Source: Hymenochaete sp. R1 (lineage: Eukaryota > Basidiomycota > Agaricomycetes > Hymenochaetales > Hymenochaetaceae). From it: 64,000 nt of DNA. The translations under genes and the position numbers were made by a program. The stretch covers positions 144,395 to 208,394 of the forward strand of contig JAFREE010000026.1 of assembly GCA_019400425.1 (NCBI GenBank), written 5' to 3'. Numbering within the stretch: position 1 is the first letter of the stretch; every line of letters begins with the position of its first letter. The notes beneath the pieces are model-generated. The model was not told where the DNA came from, did no database searches, and worked only from the letters and a program-made list of their open reading frames with translations. Below, piece after piece: positions 39,847 through 51,804 of this stretch.

Positions 39847-42800
39847 ATGGATGGATTCTTTGGCTCGACGCCGGCTCAGCCAGCCATCGACAATCGCAAT
39901 GAGAAAGAGGATATAGATCTCTTTGCTCAGGCAATCGCTGGTCGCTTCAATAATCCCGACAAGCCATTGCTTACAGCAAGGCTTTCTCCAGCGCATTTCT
40001 CCTCATCGTCAAACTCACCATCCAAAATGTCCAACGTCACCCCTACTGGCAACGTTAGCTCATCGTCTATCACCAGTGGGTTCCCCCGAATGCCATTCAA
40101 CTTAACGGCTCCGAAGCGCTCGAAGCCTGGACCTCTTCCCTCTTTACCATCATCGTCTTCATCGGAATTTACCACCGCAACTGCTTCGACGCTCCAAGAT
40201 ATCCTTAAATCTCCAAATATTCTTATCATTGATGTTCGACCCCATTCTTCCTACTCATCATACCGATTACCAAATGCAGTCTCTCTCTCTGTACCTTCCA
40301 CCTTACTCAAACGCCCCGCATTTAGTTTACAGAAGCTAGCCATAATGCTTCCGTCGATTTCCGCTCGCACTCGATTCCAGGCCTGGAACAAGGCGTCACG
40401 AATTCTCGTGTATGACGCAGACTCGGGGACCTTGCAAGAAGGTTCAAACCTTCTCGGACTCATGCGCAAGTTTCGTTCCGTGCATTTCCCCGGCGATGTC
40501 GCGTGGCTGCAGGGTGGCATTCAATGTCTCTGGAGGGAACACAGGCATTTGGTTGATGAAAATCCTCCCTCGGACGATGAAGAGGAATCGGAAGGGCCTT
40601 CTGTTCTTAGAGCACGGAACCTTCCTCAGTCAGCCTTCCAACAATCGTCAACGAACATGAAACTTGACACACGAAATGTACGGGACTCGCAACCCGTACA
40701 GTCAGGCGCCTCTCAGCATGATTCTTCGCAACGAATGACAGCGTCAAACCCGTTCTTCGACAACATTCGCCAAAACATGGAGCTGTCGCAGGGTATAACA
40801 GAGCGAATACCCCTACGGCTTTCACCCTCCGTTGCTTCGCGTGTACGAGAAATACCTTTTGTTTGGCTGAGAAATATTGTCAGGAAGGCGGGTCATGATG
40901 AAGGAACTGAAGCACTTGCAATGCAATTCTACAAGATAGAGCTTGGCGAACAAAGAAGGCTGCAAGGTGTCATGGCTCACCATTCGAACCAAAGTGATTT
41001 GAAAACAAGCTCGGCCGAGAAGGGTAAGGTACCGGCAGCCGTAACTTCAGATGGGATATTTCCGTATAGCATTATTGCGGGTGTTGAGAAAGGAACCAAA
41101 AATAGGTACGCTTTCGCTATCCTCCATGCACAAATAAGCACGTACTCATGATTCATCTCAGGTACCAAAATATATGGCCCTTCGAGCATAGCCGCGTACG
41201 CCTCAAAGAACAAGCCCATGATGACTACGTGAATGCGTCACACGTTCAACCTTTGGGTACTCGGAGACGATATATCGCAACACAAGGCCCTCTTCCAACA
41301 ACTTTCGCGGACTTCTGGTCGTGAGTATTCTGCTTGTTTATCATTGGAATCCAAATGTAGCTCCTCTTGTTTTTAAGTGTGGTTTGGGAGCAAGATGCAC
41401 GCGTCCTCGTCATGTTGACTAAGCAATGGGAAGGTGGAAGCATCAAGTGCGGTCGGTACTGGGCCGATGGTCAATATGGCCCCTTTCGCCTCAGGTGCTT
41501 ACACAGGGAAGGTAGCGAGGAAGAAGAAGATCCCGGCGGTGGATCATTTTTCGGAGGGAAGTCGGACCGGAGGTCTCTTTCAGTCGATGACGGACACAAT
41601 CATACGATCCGAAGGGTCTTTGAGTTGTCGCATACAGGGTGTCCGGACGAAAAAGCAAGAACTGTCACGCAGCTGCAATATCTTGGATGGCCAGACATGG
41701 ACGTTCCTGCCAGTCCGAAGAGTTTGCTGAAGCTGATGTGGGACGTTAATAAGTTGGCTGAAGCATCCCGGGATGAAAAGGGGGCAAAACCAATCCTTTT
41801 GCATTGCTCGGCTGGCGTGGGTCGAACTGGGGCCTTCATCATGATCGACGCTGTTCTAGACGGAATAAGGAACGAGGTTCGTGCCCGGATTTTGAGAGAG
41901 AAGGCGCGCTCGTCGTCGACGTCGACGGTGTCCGATATTGCAAACATCAGAGCTGATGTGTGCACACCTCACCAAGGTCAACTTCAGCGGGTCCTTAGTG
42001 AGAATGCAATGGATGTAGATGCGAAGAGTAGCGTATTTTACCCTCCAGCGTCCGCACCACCGAAGTCACCCACTCCACCATCAACAGTAGGGAGTCAGTC
42101 GATTCATTTCCATCGTGAGCGCCTCACGCCTGTCCCACCATTCCAAACTTCAAATCCTGTAGGAACACGGGAAGGGCAGGAAGTAAGCGAGTCCAACCGA
42201 GGTCAGGTCGTCAGACTCTCCATGGCGGGTAATGATGCACCGGATATCCACATTCCACTTGTGCCGTCGTCGGCGAGCCCGTCCGCGCAGCTTCAGACAC
42301 CAAAGCCAAATGCATATAGGAGTCTGGAACCATCAGATTCTGGGTCGGGTGGAAGTGGTATAAGGTCACCCGTGCTTGTCCCGAACCAGACGCACCTACA
42401 GATGCAGCATCAAGAGTTGCTTCATCGTCGCATACAACATCACCAGCAACAACAATTGGAATCAGAAAGTAACCATCGGCATGAAAGGGAACAGAAGTAC
42501 TTTCAAACGCTCTCACACCACAGTAAACCGGTCATGAACGATTTCACAATCGCCGATGCGGATTCAATGTTCGAGAATGAAACCAACCCGGACTTTGCGA
42601 TGGATATCGAGGCTGTACCTCGCCCCGAGACGGTGATACGTGTTAAAGCGAAGGGCAGTGGTGGATCAGGCAGCGGGAGTGGGAGTACGAACATAAGCGG
42701 TGAAAGAAGGAACTCGGGCAGTGGTAGCAGCAGTGGTAGCGGGTCGGGCTCCGATGGACACCTCACTCGACCTCTGAGAAAAGCATTTGCTAATATGAGT

Positions 42801-44171
42801 AGCGCCGACGATGAATCTGGGGTCATGGAAAAGTTTGACATGATGCGACCACGGTGGTCCAAGGGGTCAGGCAACGAGAACGGGAGCGGGAGTGGAGAGG
42901 TGTCTGCAGGAAGCTCGTCAGATGTTAGTGGGAAAGTTTCGTCAGATAGCGTTGGAAGCGGGTCAGGATCTTCCCTTGGATTAGGAGCGTTCTCCAAACT
43001 GGGCGTCGACTCACCAGTTCCTTCACCGAGTCATAAACGCGAAGGGTTGAACTACCAGCCTGCATCAGCGGGAGCTGTCGTCACGATTCCGGAGGGCCGG
43101 CCCTTACCTCCCCAATCCCAGTGGCCTACGAATATTTCAATGCAAAAACCAAGCCTTCTGGCGCCAAAACCACTACGACTGCAGCCAGCGGTACCTAATC
43201 TCTTCAAAGGTATGGAATCGAACTCCAGGCACTCAAGACCGACCGCGCAGTTGCCAGCACGGCATAGGTATGGAGGGAGTAAACGATCATCCTCCGTACA
43301 GTCTACTACGAGCACATCACCCTCCGTTCCATCATCATCGTTGGAATCAAATTTACAATCGTCAGCGACCGATTCCTTCGAAACTCCTCCATCTGGCTCA
43401 TCTTTACAACCTTCCAGATCACCATCGTCTAAGCCATCTTTCGATGACCGGCAAAATGAGAATGACGGTAGGAACGAGACCAGAAAGGGTATGATGCAAG
43501 GGCGTGAACATGGTCACAGCGTCGGCTTCGGAAGTGATTCTGGTCTCGAGTCTGGGAAGGGCAGATCGACGGTTCATCACGATATTGAATCCGATTGGGA
43601 CTCTCCACGGAAAGCCTACGATTTCGCATCGCCACGTGCCCTCCATAGTAAAGACTCACCTCCGCTCCTCTCGTCTTTCGAGGATCCCATCCAACAAGTT
43701 CTCGAAGACATGCGCGAGCAGCGTATGTCACTGTGTCAAAGTCTCCGACAGTACGTGTTCGTGCATAACGCTATCGTCGAGGGCGCAATCGACGTCGTGG
43801 ACCAAGAGCGCTTGCGAGCCGACGCACGGGCTGAGGAAATGTTTAATGTAATGGAGACAAGCCCACCGCTGGATAAGGTACTGACGAAACGGCCCAGTAT
43901 AGACTTGTCAGGAGCAGCTGTGAGGGATATGGATCAGGCGGAGCTTGAGTTCGCGGTGGGTGGGGATGGGGGTGTTGAAAGCGGTGGGAGCGGCGAGTTC
44001 TCGGGAGGGGCTGACGGGAATGCGTGTGGGGGCAAGCGAGGCGCGAGTCCGACAGAGTTGACAAAGAAAGATATGAAGGGGGAAGTGGCACTGGCGAAGA
44101 GGCCGAGCGTGAAGAGGGGGAAGAGTACGAGCCCTGGAAATATCTCGGTCTCGTCTCCAGCTTCGCTGTGA
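39847..44171 (+). CDS. Rhodanese-like plus protein tyrosine phosphatase, MAP-kinase phosphatase candidate
   Basis: Three exons, 39847-41105, 41162-41320 and 41378-44171, 1403 residues. A rhodanese-like domain spans about residues 115-230 (IIDVRPHSSY at 129, AWLQGG near 220); its active-site Cys position reads VYDADSG, so it is probably non-catalytic, as in MAP-kinase phosphatases, and an LLKRPAF stretch resembles a kinase-docking site. The classical PTP domain follows: YVNASHVQP, ATQGPLP, GWPDMD (WPD Asp about 579) and HCSAGVGRTG with catalytic Cys about 616. The last PTP helix, MREQRMSLCQSLRQYVFVH, appears only at residue 1251, after about 600 residues of Ser/Gly/Gln-rich disordered sequence inserted in the domain. 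Domain order matches fission yeast Pyp1/Pyp2 and yeast Ptp2/3, which dephosphorylate stress MAP kinases. The first in-frame ATG is at 39847. Confidence 0.9.
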
Positions 44172-45060
44172 ACACGGGCGACGAGGACAGTGTTTATCAA
44201 CCCGGAAAACCTTATAGACGGCCATTAGTGGGAATTGTTGACTTGAATTTCTCTACCTCAGGTAAAGGACGCTCCGTTCATTTGTTGCATATGGTCACCC
44301 GCTTTGCTCTCTTGTCACTGCACTACATCTTCATTTCTTTCATTCTTTTTTTGATATCATTCAGATCATATCACATTCGTCCATCATGGAACATTATGCA
44401 TATGACTTACATCGGCAGACTTATCCGCCTGCTTTCCACTTCATTCGTATTTTAATCACCCAGATTGTATTATTTCCTTGCTTTCTTGTGTCCACTGTCG
44501 CATTCTTCATCATCACCCCATTCATGCATAATCATTTCCTCTCTACATTTTCTCGGTAATCACATAGCTGCATCGCATGTATACGTATACACGATCACGG
44601 GCACGATACTCGGTAACGACGGGACAGTGTACACATTCTTGATGTCTTGACGAAACAAACTTCATGTATCTAGTTTGTACGTATATACATAGCTTTCTAA
44701 CGTTCACCAACGTCTTATGCACTAAAGTAGATGTGTATGTAAGGTGTAGAATCCAACCATTGCGTTGCGCTAGTCGTCGCCAAACTTATTCTGTCGCTTA
44801 TGTAACACCCACTCGCGTCCCTCGCGTCCATAGGGAGGGAATGCGGGTCTCCCGTGCTCCATACTTTTGCACACTGACTACACGAACGGGCTGCTGTATC
44901 TGTGATGGCCGCGAGGCCCGCTATAGTACTGATATCTACTTCAATAGCATGGTAACTCGATGCTTGAAATTTCTGAGCTCCCGGTTCGAGGTTTCAAGTA
45001 TGGCTACGAGTAGGGAGTCGCCACCACTGGTACTAGTACACAGTATTTTTTCCGAAACAA

Positions 45061-45843
45061 AAGGATGGTGAAGTCTTGTAGACTCATGGCGATTCACAAC
45101 TGGGTTTCAAAGCTCAGTTCAAGCCGATGGAGCATTCGTGCATGGAGACGCGGAACGTACCGACGACCCCGGTGTCGGTGTTGATGTCTGCGGCGAAAAC
45201 TCTTGAACTCTCGTGGGTACGTACAGGCTTCTACACAGTTTCGAATTGTATTTGAATTATGCAATAACACGTTCCTACCAAAATGCTTTCAGGTCTGGAA
45301 ATACCAAGCGATCCGAGTCGTCGATGAAGCCCTAGTCAATAACACCAACTCGTGGTATAATGACTACACTGGCAGCTCTAACTAAAGATTCAAACTCTTC
45401 AATTAACTTGTGCTCATTTCGAGGCTACAGACGCCCTGATATTCCTCGCCGATAAACCGCTCTGTTTGAAACCGCTATCGACTTGTGAGGATACCGGCTT
45501 CGGCATCCCTAAACCCTGGTATTCTTTCCTTGGCTTATGTGGCAAAGGTGTCCACAAAGCTCGAAACGCGTCTCCAGCATCGCTTCGCTCTCGGAAGTCC
45601 GCTCGAGGCCGTCGATCGTAGTCCAATTTCAATCAACTCCTTGGTGATTTGGGCGGCGTATGCTGGTTACTTGGAAGACCCAGGTTTAAATTTCTGGTTC
45701 TGAAGGGACACGCGTTCATAGTCGTCGAGTTTCAAGGAGGCCGAAAACCCGGCCTTGCCATGAAACTGCCTCCTGGTATCATCACACTATGTTTCTTGGA
45801 ATCGCGATGGTCAGTCTCTGTTGTCAGGATTTCGAATTTCTGA
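45061..45843 (+). other. Possible degenerate coding fragments
   Basis: Four short frames follow one another on the plus strand: TTGFQSSVQADGAFVHGD (about 45100), VWKYQAIRVVDEALVNNTNS (about 45295), TDALIFLADKPLCLKPLS (about 45428) and GHAFIVVEFQGGRKPGLAMK ending in LPPGIITL (about 45708). Their composition is protein-like but stops and frame changes interrupt them. They could be a decayed gene or an unrecognised multi-exon gene. I cannot name a family. Confidence 0.25.
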
Positions 45844-45890
45844 GTAAACCAAATTCGTTGTTGAGCTTCGCCAGATGTCGAGTGCTAGTG

Positions 45891-45897
45891 TATAAAA
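45891..45897 (+). promoter_or_regulatory. TATA box of nucleotidyltransferase copy 2
   Basis: TATAAAA lies 117 bp before the start codon at 46008, in the position expected for a core promoter with a leader of roughly 80-90 nt. Confidence 0.55.
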
Positions 45898-46007
45898 GAC
45901 CCAGGAGAGAGTGGGCCTTTCACTCATCATCCAGCTTCAGCAATTCGACTTAGTAACCACTTCAAGTTTTCAAGAGCCTGAGAGATCGCTCACCAGATAC
46001 CTCCAAC

Positions 46008-46810
46008 ATGCCAGCACAAAAGTACAAGACCCGCGACCTTTCCGAGTCTCCCGAGCCAAGTGCGTCCAACATCCCCAGCTTTAAGCAGGCCGCAGCCATC
46101 CTCGCCGGTCATTTCAAGACGAAGGGAATCGACTATGTTTTCATCGGGGGCTTTGCTTTGAAGCTGCTCGGACACGCTCGTAACCCCGGAGACGTGGATT
46201 GTGTCGTCGATGGCAAGTTGGCCGAAATTTACACGAAGCTCGAGAGCATCGATGGGTGAGTGCATGCTAATCACAGGAATTGAACTGGGGCATAAATGAT
46301 TATATTCATAGGCTGTGGTTGCCTGAGTCCAAGCAGTTTAGTGGTGCCATGAAAATCATGGTCACAACCGACGATATGAAAGTCAGGATCGATCTCCTCG
46401 AGTCTCGTATGTGTTTTCTTCGCCTTAATATCGACCGACCGCCTTTTGAGATATTCTTCGCAGGTGGAGAGCTCGCGTCGAGATCGATCGACCACATGAA
46501 CAGCCCCCAGACCACTACCGTCGAGGGAACCCAAGTCAACGTCTCCAATTTCACCAACCTCATCAACAGCAAGCTCAAGGCGTTCAGGGACCGGGAAGAG
46601 GAGAAAGACGTCCTCGACCTCGAGTTCTTGGTCAGCGCCGGGAAGAACAAGTATAAGACGGAGAACGTGAACCAGAATCACGTTAAGGTTCTGTGTGAGA
46701 GTTATCCGGAGGAGATGAAGAAGAATAAATCGCAGAGGAAGAAAATCGTGAAGGGGTTGGAAAATGAAAGCAAGCTTAAGAAGCTTGGGCACGCTTGCAC
46801 CATCCAGTAA
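46008..46810 (+). CDS. Minimal nucleotidyltransferase-fold protein, copy 2
   Basis: Three exons, 46008-46255, 46312-46406 and 46464-46810, 229 residues, the same exon lengths and phases as copy 1. Visible core: YVFIGGFALKLLG, RNPGDVDCVV, then VRIDLLESRGELASRSIDHM. The GG...DxD pattern and the later Asp fit the nucleotidyltransferase superfamily active site; LINSKLKAFRDREEEKD and LDLEFLV form the helical C-terminal part, followed by a Lys-rich end (KKNKSQRKKIVKG). It differs from copy 1 mostly by conservative changes, so both copies look functional. The two genes lie about 17 kb apart in opposite orientation with unrelated genes between. No partner gene is adjacent. Catalytic activity and substrate are inferred or unknown. 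Confidence 0.87.
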
Positions 46811-47683
46811 TCGCACTACTTCTATCTAGGACTAGGAATAATTATAGTAATAGTAGTTAATATAAAGAAAATATACGTTATCCTTTGATAAAGTCTCTGG
46901 ACAATGCTTGGAATTCCGGAAAAGACACACTCATCGAATACATTTTTTGAACTCGAAGACTCGGAGTAAGTGAGCCCTTCAAGCCGATCGTCATGGTTAA
47001 CCACAGCCCCGGGTTGGAATACCAATTGCCTCCACACGGCGGAATCGACGACGGTTCAGTGTTCACCCGTGTTAGTTTCAGGAAGGCAGGAAAAGTAAGG
47101 GAAGGGAATACCGCGACGCGACGCGTCGCGCGGCGCGGCAATCCCTGAACAAATTACCTAACGATCTATTTTTGTCTTTTACTAGTACTCATTCATTCAT
47201 ACAACTTACTTCGCTTCACTTCACTCTCACTGGTACACCGTTGCTCCCTTCCCGAAATTCCAGCTCAAGTCCAAATTCGAGAAACAAAGAAAAGGCAGGA
47301 AAGAACAAAGCTGCATGCTGCATCATGATAGGCTTGCTCCGGGGAATCGGGGAATCCTTGGTCGACGTTCAATATTAATGGTCATTGGCGTTGTTAGATG
47401 ATCAATGATCAATGATCATTCACGGGAGGAAGTATGGAAGTAAGGAAGAAGAGCTAACTTAGGAGAGCTATTGGGAAGGACGTGCCATCGTCCATCGTCC
47501 ATCGCGTACTAGTAGGCGACTGCGACGACGAGGCCGAGGCCGAGGCCGGGAGAAGCTCAAGCTCAAGCTCAAGGGAGAAGAAGAGAAGAGAAACGGTGAC
47601 GCCACGGGAGCCCAAGCACTGAAAAGTTAAAAGCGAAAGGCGAACAAAAGCGAAAAGCAAAAGACAAAAGACAAAAAACAAGA

Positions 47684-47717
47684 ACAAAAACAAAAACAAA
47701 AACAAAAACAAAAACAA
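47684..47717. repeat. AAAAAC hexanucleotide tandem repeat
   Basis: About five to six copies of a caaaaa unit, preceded by irregular A-rich variants. Confidence 0.85.
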
Positions 47718-47797
47718 ATCGAACTTGAAGTAGTTCGAAAACTTGAAGCACGGAACCGGGGAACCGGCGAAGAGGGGAGTCACAAAAGCACTACCAA

Positions 47798-47825
47798 CGA
47801 CGACGACGACGACGACGACGACGAC
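47798..47825. repeat. CGA trinucleotide microsatellite
   Basis: Nine CGA units in a row on the plus strand, in noncoding DNA. Confidence 0.85.
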
Positions 47826-48147
47826 AAGTGTCCACTCAGCTAACATTGCGGCGGATCCAAAAAGAAAAAAGAGATCCAAGAACATGAGAAAAAAACCAAG
47901 TGGAAGCGGGAGTGGGATGGAGTAGGGAAAGGGATAACAGAAGACATGCGTCTACGTTACGTACATAACCGTACAAAAGAAAGAAAAGAAAGAAAGAAAG
48001 ACCACATGCATCGTCAAAGCGTCAAAGCGTCAAAGCATAAGCGCATCGAGAAATGTCGAAATGTCGAGTTGAAATTTGAATCGGTGAAGTAGGGCCGGTC
48101 ACGGTCACGGGTGTTATTGCGGAGGCTGCGTGCGTCTGCCATCCGGT

Positions 48148-51100
48148 TCATTTGGTTTCGGCCACGACGTCTTCAACCGGCCTGACGTGACCCGTCTCGT
48201 CCATGCGTGCGCTGTGACAGAGACAGAGATGAAAAGGGCGTGAATATTAATGAAGGTTAGTAATGCATTGATGTCCGATATCCGATATGGCAGTGACAGT
48301 GACAGTGGAAGGGGAATTGTGAAATAAATAAAAAGGATTGGGAGGTGAGGTGATGGGACTCGGAAGTCTGGAATTGGATCGGTTTTGGCGGGGATCATAC
48401 GTATGTGACGATCCCCCACACGACACGACACGACACTTCAAACGTCATCGGACCGGGCTGTCTACCCCGCATGCATACACTCAATCTACCTGGAGGCCGA
48501 GCCGGTCTGTGTCTTTGACGTCCAGACACAAAGAATATATGAATGGGTGAACGACAGAGCCGGAAGGCCGCCGTCAAAGCAAAACTCCGAACTCCGAAGC
48601 CGAAGCCCAAACGAAAGAGAAAGAAAGAAAGAGAGAACTCGAAAAAAAGACCCGGAGACAACTCACATATCCTCATCCTCGAACGCCGTCGTGTTCTTCA
48701 CACGCACCACCAACATCGGGAGCGCGAAGAGCAGTCCGGCGACGAGGAGCACCCACGTGGAGATGAAGATGTTCATGAAGGGCTCGCCGACGCCGTCTGC
48801 GCGCCAGATGCCGGCTGCTCCTGCTGATTGGAGGGATTTGTCTGGATTTGAGGCAGGTTAGCGGTTGAGATAGAGAGAGAGGGGAGGGAGAAAGACAGAG
48901 AGAGAGGGAGAGAGAACGAAAACGCACAAAACCCAGTCATATACGCCAACTTCGCCGGATCGTTCGAAATGGCGCCCATCATCCAATACGCCGTCGTCTG
49001 CCACATCGCATCCAAGACCCCACAGAAAATATACAACCACACGCGCCCCACATAGCCTTTATCATGAATATCCACAAGCGCCGTCTCGCCCGCCTTGAGG
49101 CTCGCGCGCGTGTACTGGCGTTGGTAGAAGAACGCCCAGATGTGCACGATGAAGACCATGAGGAAGAGGACGGTCCAGCCGAGGAAGGCGCGGGCGCGCC
49201 GGGTGAGGCGGGGCGTGTCGAGGAGGAGGCCGATGGCGATGGAGCCGAAGATTTGGGAGGACCAGTAGAGGAAGTTGTTGAGCGAGCGGGCGCGGATGGT
49301 GAAGAGGGCGCCGTTGTAGTCGTTGAATTCTGCGGTGCGGTGCGGTGCGTTGCGTGGGGTGCGTGCGTGCGTTTCAGAAAGACGGTCATCAATACTACTT
49401 CACACAGCTCGGACAAGTGAAGGAGGAATCACGAAAAGACACTCACGCCACGTATAGAACCAATTACTCGCAAAGAACATCGGGAAAAGCAACATGATCA
49501 TCGGATCGTTCCTCAACGCGACGTACAATCCCACAATCTCCGACTTCCACGACGGATGGCGGGGTAAGATGACTTTTGTTCCGTCCGTGCGGACCATGTT
49601 CTTTGGGTCGGCCATGACGAGCGGGATGATGACGCCGATGACTGTCAAGACGATGAAGCCGATCTGTGTGATTCGATTCGGTAGAGTGAGTATGAGATAA
49701 GATAAGATAAGAGGTTGGGGGAGGGAGGCAGTGGCTAACTCACATAGGTCCCATTGCTAACTACAATAATTTAGAGAGGTCGTGTACATCAGGTCTTACG
49801 CCGGAAACAAGTACTAGTAAACCCGAAAACAGAACTCACCACCTCCAGCCTATCGAACCAAAAGCGCGATTTCGTTAGCCTCGTCTCGTCTATCCTCAAA
49901 GTACTATAGTCCCCAGGAGTGAAGGGGGAACGTACCGTCACATGAATGTTCTCCCCCAAAGACACCGCTGCGCCAACGACGCCGCCCAGGTTGAAGATGG
50001 CCCAGAAGACGGCGATGAACGTCCCTTTTTGGTTCTCTGTTTACCGAGTTCGTCCGTCCGTTCGTCCATATCCAGGTATTTCGTAGACCGCAGATGCGCA
50101 GATGCATCGCATTGCATGAGAATGAGAATGTGTGTGTGGTGTGCGGTGTGTGGTGTGTGAGTGAAGTTCGGGTACCGGCCAGAGGTGACCGAGTCCATCC
50201 CCATTCCCATCAACGTTCGAGCGTTCGAGCGTTCGATAATGTTTCGAGTTTTCAAGGAACCGGAACCGGAACCGGGATCGAATGTATTATGTATTGAAAG
50301 GAAGGACGCCATACGCCATAAAAACGAAACGAAGAAAAAAAAAGGCACGATCAAATCAGTAAAATGGCCAATAGATCCCGGGCATGGGTAAGGTTTATGA
50401 AAGAATATTAATCGTGTGGAGATTGAGTTGGAATTGCTCAGAAGCTTAAGAGCATCGAGCATCGAGCAAAAGACCTGAGGACACGATGGATTCAATCGAA
50501 TCGATAAAGGTGAGAAGCAGCGCCGATCACTTCGGACATAACGGGTCAGGGGTCAAGGTAAGCTGGTACCGACGCGGAGAAATCCAGAAGCGCCCCCCGA
50601 GACCCAAGACCCGAGAGTCAGAGAGCCCCCCGCTCAATTTCTCACCGCGCTTCTTTCCTTCTCCTTTTCAATCGTTATCAACAACTCAGGGCTCCAAAAT
50701 ACCTCCACCAAGTGACGCCGGACGCCAAACGAACGAGTAACGAGTAACGAGGGGAAGTGAGAGGAAAAAAGAGGAACTCACCGGTGGGATACGCAAGCAT
50801 GATCGAGCCTTGGGCGGTCCACAGGAGGCCGGCGCATAGCCCGAGGACGGCGCCTGATGCGATGACGAAGGCGCCGGCGTGGGGGTGGATGTTGAGCGCT
50901 CTGAAGACCAAGTCAGTACTGGTGACTTCTTTCATTTTCAGAACGAAAATGAAACGTACAGGTATGAGCCGATGTAGAGGCAGTACCCGAAAGTGGAGAT
51001 TTGGAGGGTAAGTTTCGCACCGAGCTTGTTGATGATGGATCTGAATGGATTAGCACGACAGAAGTGTTAGAACATAGCCATATTGTCATTGTCATTAATA

Positions 51101-51804
51101 TTGGACGCCAGCCCCTCTCCGACGATGAATTTGAAGAATGGAACGGTCCGTCCGTCCGTTATGAAGAAAAAGAAAATAGGGTGAAGCTGAGATGGTACCG
51201 CTGCTGGCTGACTGTAGCGCCCCGCGGAGAGCGTATTGATGTTTTATTTAGGATACGGATACGGGCGCGCCAGCTGGCGTCCTGCGAGACGAGGGACGGG
51301 GGGGACCATGTGCATGCATTATCCCGATCATATGCACGCACACCTCCTGAGCGGTCCACTATCACTATCAAACCCAATCCTTATCTCCACACCACACCCG
51401 CCCATCCGCCCCATCACAGCACATCTCGTCGCTCTCCCCACCATACACACCGTACACCCCACACCACCTCCCACAAACACGAACGCAAACCACAAACCAC
51501 AAAACACCCGTACTCACCCCGAAAAGAACGCCATGACCGCAAACGTCGCATACACCGCCGAGTTCGCGTTCGCCCCCGTCGTCTCGTCAAGCTGGCCCCC
51601 GCCTCCCAACCCATTCACGGCGTTGAACAACCCCGGACTCATGAAACACACGAAGCCGAGGAGGACGACCTGCGTGATGGGTTTGTAGTAGATCGCTGCG
51701 AGGCCTGTGCGCGCTGGTGGTGCGGGTTGGGTGACGGGTCCGCTACCGCCGCCGCCGCCGTCGGCGATGGTAGAGCCGGAACGGCGTTTCTCGATGTCGG
51801 ACAT
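48148..51804 (-). CDS. UNC93-like MFS-fold membrane protein
   Basis: Ten exons (51804-51518, 51040-50960, 50900-50782, 50036-49936, 49849-49840, 49760-49744, 49663-49447, 49329-48928, 48841-48667, 48211-48148) join in frame to 490 residues. A cytosolic N-terminus (MSDIEKRRSG) leads into about eleven hydrophobic helices. Family marks of fungal UNC93-like proteins are present: FMSPGLFNAVNGLGGGGQ, GSIMLAYPTENQKGTF, SNGTYIGF, FASNWFYTWQFNDYNGALF and YWMMGAISNDPAKLA. The tail ends in DETGHVRPVEDVVAETK. Substrate is unknown; fungal members sit in plasma or internal membranes. Exons 5 and 6 are only 10 and 17 nt; they restore the reading frame and the conserved SNGTY motif. Introns 1 (477 nt), 3 (745 nt) and 9 (455 nt) are far longer than others in the window. 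Confidence 0.9.

Larger units (their letters stand above)
44172..46007. other. Intergenic region with scattered protein-like fragments
   Basis: 44172-44900 looks like an AT-rich 3' flank. Between 45061 and 45843, successive short plus-strand frames are protein-like but broken (listed separately). The last 120 bp hold the promoter of the downstream nucleotidyltransferase gene. Confidence 0.45.
46811..48147. other. Intergenic region rich in simple repeats
   Basis: 3' flanks of two convergent genes. It includes a CGCGACGCGTCGCG palindrome at 47117-47130, an AAAAAC tandem repeat, a CGA trinucleotide repeat and a gtcaaagc triple repeat at about 48015-48038. Frames here are repeat translations, not genes. 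Confidence 0.6.

Noticed and set aside
44983..45010. tRNA B-box-like GGTTCGAGGTT
   Set aside because: No matching A box or cloverleaf could be drawn upstream.
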